Positions 8,785 to 17,100 of a DNA stretch of 64,000 nt are shown piece by piece; positions within the stretch are counted from its first letter, which is position 1, and each line of letters opens with the position of its first letter. The DNA lies in NCBI RefSeq assembly GCF_016889705.1, contig NZ_CP069526.1:806001-870000 (forward strand), given 5' to 3'. The translations under genes and the position numbers were made by a program. Below the pieces are notes generated by a model. That model was not told the DNA's origin and did no database searches. It worked only from the letters and a program-made list of their open reading frames with translations. This DNA is from Amycolatopsis sp. FDAARGOS 1241. GTDB taxonomy: Bacteria; Actinomycetota; Actinomycetes; Mycobacteriales; Pseudonocardiaceae.

Positions 8785-9942
8785 ATGGTCGACGACTACT
8801 CCGTACTGGGCTTCGAAACACGCGCCATCCACGCCGGGCAGCAGCCCGATCCGCGGACCGGCGCCGTCATCGTGCCCATCTACCAGACGTCGACGTACGC
8901 GCAGGACGGCGTGGGCGGCACCCGTGAGGGTGGTTACGAGTACTCGCGCACCGCGAACCCCACGCGCACGGCGCTCGAGCAGGCGCTGGCCTCGCTGGAG
9001 GGCGCCCGCCACGCGCTGGCCTTCGCGTCCGGCATGGCGGCGTCCGACGCGGTGCTGCGCACGACCCTGCGCCCGGGCGACCACCTGGTGCTGGGCAACG
9101 ATGCCTACGGCGGCACGTTCCGCCTGATCGACAAGGTGCTGAGCCTGTGGGGCATCGAGCACACCGTCGCGAACCTGGCGAACGTCGACGAGGTGCGCGC
9201 CGCGCTGCGACCCGAGACCAAGCTGGTCTGGTGCGAGACGCCGACGAACCCGCTGCTCGGCATCGCCGACATCGCGGCGCTGGCGGGCGTGGCCCACGAC
9301 GCGGGCGCGCGCCTGGTCGTCGACAACACCTTCGCCACGCCATACCTGCAGACGCCGCTGGCGCTCGGTGCCGACATCGTGGTCCACTCCACCACCAAGT
9401 ACCTCGGCGGCCACTCCGACGTCGTCGGCGGCGCCGTGCTCACCAACGAGGACGACCTGCGCGAACAGCTCTTCTACCTGCGCAACGCCGCGGGCGCCGT
9501 GCCGGGTCCGTTCGACGCGTGGCTGACCCTGCGCGGCCTGAAGACGCTGGCTTTGCGCATGGAGCGGCACAGCGACAACGCCGAGCTGATCGTCCAGACG
9601 CTCGCCAAGCACCCGAAGGTCTCCAAGATCTACTACCCGGGCCTGCCCGAGCACCCCGGCCACGAGGTCGCGGCCAAGCAGATGCGCCGCTTCGGTGGCA
9701 TGGTGTCGTTCCGCCACGCGGACGGCGAGCAGGCCGCGCTGGAGCTCGTTTCGCGCACCAAGCTCTTCATCCTGGCCGAGTCCCTGGGCGGTATCGAGTC
9801 CCTCATCGAGCACCCGGGCCGCATGACGCACGCCTCCACGGCCGGCTCCACCCTCGAGGTCCCGGAGGACCTGATCCGTCTGTCCGTCGGCATCGAAGAC
9901 GGCACCGACCTGGTCGCCGACTTGACGGCCGCGCTCGGCTGA
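8785..9942 (+). CDS. metB: Cystathionine gamma-synthase
   Basis: A Cys/Met-metabolism PLP enzyme of 385 residues. It forms cystathionine from an activated homoserine and cysteine, and relatives may also act as gamma-lyases. The PLP lysine is Lys205 in HSTTKYLGGHSDVVGG; the Tyr/Arg cofactor motif YEYSRTANPTR (about 51-61) and DNTFATPYLQ are also present. ATG 8785 gives the usual family start MVDDYSVLGFETRAIHAGQ. It shares the strand with cbs, and the pair suggests both directions of sulfur exchange between cysteine and homocysteine. No S-adenosylmethionine (SAM) riboswitch-like leader was recognised in the 124 bp upstream, only a hairpin. Confidence 0.96.
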   Translation: MVDDYSVLGFETRAIHAGQQPDPRTGAVIVPIYQTSTYAQDGVGGTREGGYEYSRTANPTRTALEQALASLEGARHALAFASGMAASDAVLRTTLRPGDHLVLGNDAYGGTFRLIDKVLSLWGIEHTVANLANVDEVRAALRPETKLVWCETPTNPLLGIADIAALAGVAHDAGARLVVDNTFATPYLQTPLALGADIVVHSTTKYLGGHSDVVGGAVLTNEDDLREQLFYLRNAAGAVPGPFDAWLTLRGLKTLALRMERHSDNAELIVQTLAKHPKVSKIYYPGLPEHPGHEVAAKQMRRFGGMVSFRHADGEQAALELVSRTKLFILAESLGGIESLIEHPGRMTHASTAGSTLEVPEDLIRLSVGIEDGTDLVADLTAALG

Positions 9943-9952
9943 TTTTTCACGG

Positions 9953-9986
9953 GAAACCCCGCGTCGCCCAGGCGGTGCGGGGTTTC
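9953..9986 (+). terminator. metB terminator
   Basis: A 10-bp perfect stem (9953-9962 with 9977-9986) 11 bp after the metB stop. Confidence 0.75.
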
Positions 9987-10189
9987 TGCGTTGTGGACAG
10001 TCCCCGTGTGCACCCGCGCCGGCGCCGAGGCGCAATTGCGACCGAGTCTGTTGCGGGCGGGCGGCCGTGTGGAGCTACCACAGCGGCGGGTTCTCCACAG
10101 CTGCCTCGACGTCCGCGGCGCGCTCACGCGAGAGCCCCGCACCGATTACGGCGCGGGGCTCCTCGGATCGACCGGTCCGGACCGGATTT

Positions 10190-10489
10190 TCAGGGCCGAT
10201 AGCTGCTGGGCTGCGTGCCCGCCTTGTGGATCGAGTGGTGCACGGCTTCCTGCTGCTCCGCGGGCGCCGCGGGCAACTCGGAACCGTCGACACAGCTGCC
10301 CACGAGCTCGACGTGGTTGTCGTGGCGGATGTACTGGGCCTGGCCGCCGCAGCCGGCGGCGTCGACGGTGAAGTAGGCGGCGCCGGTGAGAGCGACGGCG
10401 GACGCGACACCCAGGACGAGCGGCAGCACTCCGGCCGAACGGGTCGCGCGCATCCGTCGAGCGGTAGTCGCGTTTTCCGCGCGGGCCAT
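10190..10489 (-). CDS. Small single-pass membrane protein
   Basis: A 99-residue protein with a basic N-terminus (MARAENATTARRMRATR), one membrane helix (about residues 20-42, GVLPLVLGVASAVALTGAAY) and an extracytoplasmic domain with two cysteines (AAGCGGQAQYI and ELVGSCVDGSEL) that could form a disulfide. It is divergent from the threonine dehydratase gene (95 bp between starts). I do not recognise a named family. Intact start and stop and a coherent topology support a real gene. Confidence 0.72.
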   Translation of the reverse strand: MARAENATTARRMRATRSAGVLPLVLGVASAVALTGAAYFTVDAAGCGGQAQYIRHDNHVELVGSCVDGSELPAAPAEQQEAVHHSIHKAGTQPSSYRP

Positions 10490-10584
10490 GGTCGCACTCC
10501 CTGATCACGTGTGGTTGCTGTTATCAGCGTACCGGTCCCACGGGGGTGGCACCTCAGCCATCCGTCGGTGGCATCATCCGGCGT

Positions 10585-11787
10585 ATGGAACTGGTCAGCA
10601 TCGAGCGGATCGAGGAGGCGCGCAAGCTCCTCGAGGGCATCACCAGGGTGACCCCCATGGAACACGCCCGCGACCTGCGCCGGCTGCACGGCGGCCCGGT
10701 GTACCTCAAATGCGAGAACCTGCAGCGCACGGGGTCGTTCAAAATCCGCGGCGCGTACACCCGCATCCACGGCCTCAGTGAAGAAGAACGCGCCCGCGGC
10801 GTCGTCGCGGCCAGCGCCGGCAACCACGCGCAGGGCGTGGCACTGGCGTCGTCGCTGCTGGGGATCAAGGCAACGGTGTTCATGCCGCTGCGCGCGCCCC
10901 TGCCCAAACTCGCCGCGACCCGCGGGTACGGCGCCGACGTGCACCTCCGCGGCGCCGTCCTCGAGGAGACGCTGGCGGAGGCCATCGCGTTCTCCGAGCG
11001 GACCGGAGCGGTGTTCATCCACCCGTTCGACCACGCCGACGTGATCGCCGGGCAGGGCACGGTCGGGCTGGAGATCCTGGAGCAGGTGCCCGGCGCGAAA
11101 ACGGTGCTCGTCGCCACGGGCGGCGGCGGCCTGGTCGGTGGCGTCGCGGCCGCGGTGAAGGGGCTGCAGCCCGACGTCCGCGTGGTCGGCGTACAGGCCG
11201 AGGACGCCGCGGCGTACCCACCGTCGCTCGAGGCCGGCGCGCCCGTACGGCTGCGCGAGCTGCACACGATGGCCGACGGGATCGCAGTGGGCGAGCCCGG
11301 GCCGATCAGCTACGCGCACGTCTCGTCCCTCGTGGACGACGTCGTGACGGTCACCGAGGAGGGCCTGTCCCGCGCGGTGCTGCTGTGCCTGGAGCGGCGC
11401 AAGCTCGTGGTCGAACCGGCCGGCGCGGCCACCGTCGCCGCGCTGCTGGAGCACCCGGGCGCCTTCGAACCACCCGTGGTGGCGATCCTCTCGGGCGGCA
11501 ACGTCGATCCGGTGCTGCTCCAGCAGATCATCCAGCACGGCATGACGGCCGGCGGGCGCTACCTCAAGCTGCGCCTGCGCGTGCCCGACCGCCCCGGCTC
11601 GCTGGTGTCCGTGCTGAGCTGCGTGAAGGAACTCGGCGCCAACGTCCTGGACGTCGAGCACTCCCGCATCTCCGGCAGCCTTGCCCTCGGTGAGGTCGAC
11701 GTCGCGCTCGCCCTGGAAACGCGCGGACCCGAGCACTGCAAGGAGGTCGAAGCCGCCCTCGCGGACGCCGGGTTCACCATTGCCTAG
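10585..11787 (+). CDS. ilvA: Threonine ammonia-lyase with ACT domain
   Basis: A PLP enzyme of 400 residues that deaminates threonine to 2-oxobutyrate, the entry to isoleucine synthesis. Visible features are the PLP lysine Lys53 in RTGSFKIRGAY, SAGNHAQGVA, the glycine loop VATGGGGLVGGVAAAVKG and a C-terminal ACT-type regulatory domain (about 325-400, beginning LKLRLRVPDRPGSLVSVLS). Length and the single ACT domain fit the short actinobacterial form. It could serve biosynthesis or catabolism. The 3' end lies only 14 bp from the convergent immunity-like gene. Confidence 0.92.
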   Translation: MELVSIERIEEARKLLEGITRVTPMEHARDLRRLHGGPVYLKCENLQRTGSFKIRGAYTRIHGLSEEERARGVVAASAGNHAQGVALASSLLGIKATVFMPLRAPLPKLAATRGYGADVHLRGAVLEETLAEAIAFSERTGAVFIHPFDHADVIAGQGTVGLEILEQVPGAKTVLVATGGGGLVGGVAAAVKGLQPDVRVVGVQAEDAAAYPPSLEAGAPVRLRELHTMADGIAVGEPGPISYAHVSSLVDDVVTVTEEGLSRAVLLCLERRKLVVEPAGAATVAALLEHPGAFEPPVVAILSGGNVDPVLLQQIIQHGMTAGGRYLKLRLRVPDRPGSLVSVLSCVKELGANVLDVEHSRISGSLALGEVDVALALETRGPEHCKEVEAALADAGFTIA

Positions 11788-11801
11788 TCCGTTGTGGACG
11801 G

Positions 11802-13256
11802 TCAGCCGGGTTCCCCGGTGATCGCCGCCAACGCGATCTCCCGCGCCGGCTCCCCGACCTCCGGCACGGCGAACCGCCGCCCGCGGATGTGGCTCAGCAG
11901 CTCGGGATCCGGCGGGATGTCGTGCTCCCGCAGGTAGTAGGCGACGGCTCCGGGCCATGCCCAGCTGCCATCGGTCCGGAACACCATCGGCACGACGTCC
12001 GTGCGGGCCGGATCGAACGCGTCCGTCCCGTAGCTGCGCGACGCCAGCACCGCCGGCGCCGCCTCCAGGTACGCGAGCACCCGCTCCCGTTCCTCCGGCG
12101 CCAGCCGCTCCCGCTCCACGACGGGCCGCCCGGCGTCGTCGAGCCCGTCGTAGATCCGCGGTGTCCTGACGTCGGCTGCGGTCTCCGCCGCCGGATCCGC
12201 GACGCCGGACGGAACCGGCGCTCCCGAACCGGCGCCGGCCGCGCCACCCGGTACAGGGGCCGCCGGCTCGCCGACCGGCCGCTCGGGCTCCACCGCGTGC
12301 GGGGCAGCGGCCGATTCGCCGGCCGATTCGCCGGCCGGCTCGCCGGCTGTGTCGCTGCGGGGTGCCGATGATGCGCTACTCGCTGGTGCGGCGGACTCGG
12401 CCGCTTCCTGCGGGGCCGCAGAACTCGGCTCGCCGGCTGCGGCGGCGTTCGGTGCCGGCGGGGCGGGTGGTGTTGAGCCACCCGCTGGCGCGGAGTCGGT
12501 GGCGTCCCGGGAGGCCGCGGAACCCGGCCGGCTGCCTTGTATTCCCGGGCCTGCCTGCGGCGCCGGCGGTGTGGGCTCGGGCGCATCTTGAGCGGGCGCG
12601 GCGAGTTCGGGGTGGCCGTCGGTGTGGGTGGTGGTGTCGGGCGGCGGCGCGGTTTCGGGCTCGCTGCCGTGCGGTGCCGGCGTGGCGAAGGGACGCGCCG
12701 GCGGAGCGGGTGGTGTTGCGCCACCCGAAGGCGCGGGGCCGGGGTGCGGCGGCCCGGCAGGTGGAGCGGGTGGGTGGCCCACCGGTGGCGCCCCGGGCGT
12801 CCCTTGAGCGGGAAGCGGCGGGAGGCCCGCCCGGGCGCGCAGCCAGGGCGGGATGAACGCGTCCGCGCGCGGGAAGAACCGCAGTTCGTCCTGGAAGCCG
12901 AGCGGTGGGGGCGGCTGGCGCCAGCGGGGTTCGACATCAGGGCGGAACTCGAGGCGCGGCGGCTGCTGCGGGGTGAACAGCAGCGTCGCGCTGAGCCAGG
13001 TGCCGCGGCCGGGCCGGTACATGCCACCGCGGAGGACGCCGAGCAGCCGAACCGCCTCGAGGTGCGGGCGGGCCGGGTGGTCGCGCCCGTCCAGGGTCGT
13101 GACGACGACGTCCACCTCGACGTGGCGGCCCGCGGCCCGGTAGTCGACCCGGACCTGCCGCCACCGGGGTGGCACGGCCGAAGAGAGTGCCTGGCCGATC
13201 TGCGCGACGAGGTCTCGCTGCCGGCCCGGGTCCAGTGGCACCGGTGGCTGGCTCAT
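11802..13256 (-). CDS. Immunity-like protein with proline-rich linker and second domain
   Basis: A 484-residue protein, last gene of the toxin operon. The first 150 residues are paralogous to the two small proteins encoded just upstream: they share PPRWRQVRVDYRAAGRHVEV, LRGGMYRPGRGTWLSATL and ELRFFPRADAFIPPWLRAR with the consensus L-R-x-x-MY-x-x-G-x-GTW. A Pro/Ala/Ser-rich linker (about 160-355) leads to a second compact domain (about 365-484, RIYDGLDDAGRPVVERERL, AYLEAAPAVLASRSYGTDAF and AWPGAVAYYLREHDIPPDPE). Role inferred from position: immunity against or accessory to the toxin. ATG 13256 follows the preceding stop by 13 bp. The linker makes it unlike a simple immunity protein. Confidence 0.75.
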   Translation of the reverse strand: MSQPPVPLDPGRQRDLVAQIGQALSSAVPPRWRQVRVDYRAAGRHVEVDVVVTTLDGRDHPARPHLEAVRLLGVLRGGMYRPGRGTWLSATLLFTPQQPPRLEFRPDVEPRWRQPPPPLGFQDELRFFPRADAFIPPWLRARAGLPPLPAQGTPGAPPVGHPPAPPAGPPHPGPAPSGGATPPAPPARPFATPAPHGSEPETAPPPDTTTHTDGHPELAAPAQDAPEPTPPAPQAGPGIQGSRPGSAASRDATDSAPAGGSTPPAPPAPNAAAAGEPSSAAPQEAAESAAPASSASSAPRSDTAGEPAGESAGESAAAPHAVEPERPVGEPAAPVPGGAAGAGSGAPVPSGVADPAAETAADVRTPRIYDGLDDAGRPVVERERLAPEERERVLAYLEAAPAVLASRSYGTDAFDPARTDVVPMVFRTDGSWAWPGAVAYYLREHDIPPDPELLSHIRGRRFAVPEVGEPAREIALAAITGEPG

Positions 13257-13269
13257 GTTCCGCGACTCC

Positions 13270-13686
13270 TCACAGGTTGGCCCGGAACCACTCCGGCAGG
13301 TTCTCGTCCGTCCGCGGGAACCGTTCCTGGTCCAGCGCGTACTGCTCCGGTGCCGGCGGCGTGCGGAAGGGCGGCTCGGCATCACGGTTGAACCGCGCGT
13401 TGTACGTGTCGGGCGGGTCGATCACGAGCTCCAGCGAGTACCAGGTGCCCAGGCCTTCGGCGTACATCCCACGGCGCAGCCGCGAAAGCGGCTTGGATAC
13501 CTCGCGGGGCGCCTGCACCTGCCGGGTGCTGCCATCGGACAGTCGCCCGGCGAACGCGAGGTTGACGTGCTTGCCGACGACCATGAAGTCGAAGATCAGC
13601 CGCTGCCAGCCCTGCGGTGCCGCGCCGACCAGGGTCGTGGTGATCTCTCCCAGCAGCTCGCTCTGCTCTTGCGGGGTCAGCGTCAT
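13270..13686 (-). CDS. Immunity-like protein, paralogue 2
   Basis: A 138-residue soluble protein with the same fold signature as its neighbours: AAPQGWQRLIFDFMVVGKHV near the N-terminus, then LRRGMYAEGLGTWYSLELVI and RFPRTDENLPEWFRANL at the C-terminus. Such small proteins immediately 3' of a polymorphic toxin are normally its immunity factor. The GW...G pattern faintly resembles YezG/DUF600-type immunity proteins, but I cannot confirm that. The gap to the upstream paralogue is 56 bp. Start ATG 13686. Confidence 0.75.
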   Translation of the reverse strand: MTLTPQEQSELLGEITTTLVGAAPQGWQRLIFDFMVVGKHVNLAFAGRLSDGSTRQVQAPREVSKPLSRLRRGMYAEGLGTWYSLELVIDPPDTYNARFNRDAEPPFRTPPAPEQYALDQERFPRTDENLPEWFRANL

Positions 13687-13742
13687 GCTGTGCGGTCCTC
13701 CATCGGTTCTCGGGCTGCTTGCGTGATACGTCGGGATCGACC

Positions 13743-14189
13743 CTATCCGCCGGCCTCCGGCGCCGACGCGGCCGCGTCGGCCAGCGCCTGCCGCAGCCAC
13801 GGCCGCACGTGGTCCTCAGTCCGGGGAAACGCCTGCAGTTCGCGGACGAACGCGGCCGGCGGCAGCTCCGGCCACCACTGCGGGTCGTCGTCGTAGTTGA
13901 ACGCGGCCGTGGGCGGTTCGCCGGCACGGAGCTCGAAGCGCGCGGACAACCAGGTTCCGCGACCCGGCTGGTACATCTGTTCGCGCAGGGGCATCAGCAG
14001 GTGCGTGATCGCGGGCGGTGGCACGGCCGGCCTGCTGCCGTCCGCCAGCACCACCTCCAGTTCGGCCTGGTAGGCGACGACCGTGCCCCAGACCCGCAGC
14101 GTGATCCGCCGCCAGCCCGGTGGCGCGGCTTGGGCTGCGGCGTCGCACACGGTCTGGACCAGTTGCTCAGGGCCGCTTCTTGTTGGCAT
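13743..14189 (-). CDS. Immunity-like protein, paralogue 1 (toxin-proximal)
   Basis: A 148-residue protein whose ATG lies 23 bp inside the 3' end of the toxin gene, so the two are probably translationally coupled, as expected for a cognate immunity factor. Motifs: APPGWRRITLRVWGTVVAYQ, LREQMYQPGRGTWLSARFEL and FPRTEDHVRPWLRQALADA, all shared with the two downstream paralogues. A purine-rich gtgagg precedes the start. It would act in the cytoplasm by binding the toxin's C-terminal domain. The assignment is by context, since no named family was recognised. Confidence 0.8.
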   Translation of the reverse strand: MPTRSGPEQLVQTVCDAAAQAAPPGWRRITLRVWGTVVAYQAELEVVLADGSRPAVPPPAITHLLMPLREQMYQPGRGTWLSARFELRAGEPPTAAFNYDDDPQWWPELPPAAFVRELQAFPRTEDHVRPWLRQALADAAASAPEAGG

Positions 14190-17100
14190 ACCTCACCACC
14201 TGGTCGGGATCCGCGTCGAGCTTCTCGGGGACGTTGACGAACACGCGCTCGTACACCCGCGTGACCTGCTCGCCGGTCTCCGGGTCGGTCCTCGTCACCT
14301 GCCAGCGGAAGACATCCTCCTCCGACAGGCCGTCGGCACGGCGCGGCGCCTGGAACTGCAGGAGCTCCACCACACGATCGGGCGGCGAGTGGTACTCGGC
14401 CAGCGATTCCTCCTGCCGGCGCCACGTCTCACCCGGCTCCCAGCCGTCGCGGCTGTGGCCGCTGTTGGACGCGGCCATCTGGCCGTGCATGTTGCCGTAG
14501 CCGGGCGGACCGCCTGCCTCGGTCCCGACGAAGTGGCCACCGGCCCACGCCACCTCGCCGTGCGCCGGGTGGTCCTTGTACGCGTTCTGCCCTTCGTGGC
14601 CGGCCCGGCCCTGGCCGGTGAACTTGTCGCCGTCGTCGCGGTAGTACTTGTCGGACTTCCCGTAGTCAGGCTGGCCCGTGACCAGGTCGGTCTGCCCGCG
14701 GTGATCGGTTTCGAAGTCGATCTTCTTCGACGGGTCCCGCCAGTTGTCGACCCGGTACTTGCAGTCGGGCAGCAGTGGGTAGTTGAAGTCCGGGTTCGCG
14801 GGGATCTTGGCACCGTTCAGCTTGCCGCCGCCAGGCGTGCACTCCACCCACTTGATCTTGCCGTCGGCGTCGGTGAAGAACCGCGTTTCCGAAGCGATCT
14901 CCCCGGTCTTCGTCCGGTTCACCACGTGGTACTCGGTGTGCGGCGTCAGTTCCGTGTCCCCGAGCACCGCCGGTTTGGTGGCGGGGTGGTCGGGGAACTC
15001 ACCGGGCTCGGTCTTGTCGTTGGGCCGCGGCCCGGACTCGAACTCCTTCGGCGATTCAGGCGGCCGGTCGTACGGGTTGCCGGGCGGTCCGGCGTGCGGA
15101 TCGTCGTACCCGGGCCGGTCGTAGTCGACGAACCGCTCGCCGAACCGGGGGTCGTCTCGCGGGATCTCGTACTGATCCCAGTCGTCGGGTTCGAAGTCAT
15201 CTTCATCGTCGTCGTGGTGCGATCCGGCGTCGTCACCGTCTTCGCCGCGGTGGCGTGCGCTGTCGGCGTCGACGTCATTCGGGTCGTGGTGGTGGCCGTC
15301 CGGGGCGAACCCGTCGTCGCCGATGTGGTGCGACGTGCCGTCCGGGTGGTGCACGGACCACTCGCCGTCCGGCGGGATCCGCGGGCGCATGCGGCCGTCC
15401 GGGCCGACTTCGTAGTCGGACGAGAAGACCCGCCCGTTCGCGTCGGACCACGCCGGCTTGGTCGGTGCCATGACGTCGGTGTCCAGCTCGCGCGAGAGCC
15501 GGTGGGCGAAGTCGTTGGAACCGGCGTCGCAGCCGATCAGGCGGATCGGGCGGCCGTCGTAATCCGCGTTGTGGCGCAACACATCCGCGAACTCCTCCGG
15601 CGTATAGAGGCGGTCGCCGATGCGCGCGTGGCCGTCTGGCGTCACGTGCACGTCGACGGTGTAGCGCCCGTCCGGGTCCGGCTGCACCCGGTGGGGGAGA
15701 TCGCCCATCTCCGTGTCGCCGCGGTGGTAGGAGCTCCCGGACGGCGTGCTCTCCGAGTGGTGCTGGTTGACCTCGTCGGGGGACAGCGGCTCGTCGTCGT
15801 GGTGGTGCGGGGCGCTGTCCTGGTCCGGCGTGTCGTGGTGACCGTCGCCGTGGTGGTCAGCCGTGTCGTGGGGCTCCGCCGGGCCGTCGTGATGCGGCGC
15901 GCCGTCGTCCGGCTCTCCGTGGCGCGGTGCGTGCTCGTCCGGCTCGCCGTGGCGCGGCGTGCGGTCGCCAGGCTCGCCGTGCCGGGGCTCGCCGTGGTGT
16001 GGTCCGTCGCCGTCCGGAGTCCGATGTGGACTTTCCGGCCGGGTCGCCGGGCCCGCCCCACCCCGCGCGGCGGGCTCAGGTACCTCCCTGGGCCGCCGGG
16101 GCCCGGGCACGCCGCTCTCACCGTCTGGCCGCTGCGGCCCGCGCGCGGCCGGATCACCGCCGTCCCCAGGACGACGGGGCCCAGGCGCACCGGACCCCTG
16201 CGGGCCCCGCGCCGACGGACCGCCGCTCTCCCCGGACCGCCGCGGGCCCGACGGATCGCCCGAGCCTTGAGGACCGCGGGTACCGGGCTCCCCGGTGCCC
16301 TGGGGCGAGCGGGTGCTCGGCTCGCCGGTGGCTTGGGGCGCACGGGTGCTGGGCTCGCCCGTGCCCTGGGGGCTGCGCGTGTTGGGTTCGCCGGCGTCTT
16401 GGGACGGGCGGGTGCCGGGTTTGCCGTTGTCTTGGGCGTTGCGGGTGTTGGGTTCGCTGGTGCTCTGGGGCGTGCGACCGTTGGGTTCGCCTGTGCCTTG
16501 GGGCGCGCGGCCGCTGGGATTGCCCGCGCCCTGCGGTGAGCGGGTGGTGGGCTCGCCGTTGTCTTGGGGGCGGCGCGTGTCGGGTTCGCCCGTGCCCTGT
16601 GACGGGCGAGTGTTGGGCTCGCCGGTGACTTCGGGTGCGCGAGTGTTGGGCTCGCCAGTGCCCAGGGGCGCGCGCGTGTTGGGGTCGCCGATGCCTTGCG
16701 ACGAGTGAGCGTTTGGTTCGCTTGTGCCGTGAGGTGAGCGGGTGCCGGGTTCGCCGTTGCCTTGGGGCGCGCGGGTGTTGGGCTCGGCAGTGCCCTGGAT
16801 CGGGCGGGTGCCGGGTTCGCCGTTGCCTTGAGGTGAGCGGGCGCCGGGTTCGCCGGTGCCCTGGGGGCTGCGCTTGTTGGGTTCGCCCGCGCCCTGCGGC
16901 GAGCGGGTGTTGGGGCCCCCGGCGCCCTGCGGTGTGCGGCCGTTGGGGTCGCCGGTGCCTTGGGGCGTGCGGCTGCTGGGGGAGTTCGAGGGCTGCGCCG
17001 ACCGGGTGCTGGGATCGCCGGGGCGGCTCGAGCCGGTGGGGCCGTCGCCGGGGCGCCGGGGTGGGGCGTCGGTGCCGGGGCGGGCCGAGGTGGGTGTGCG

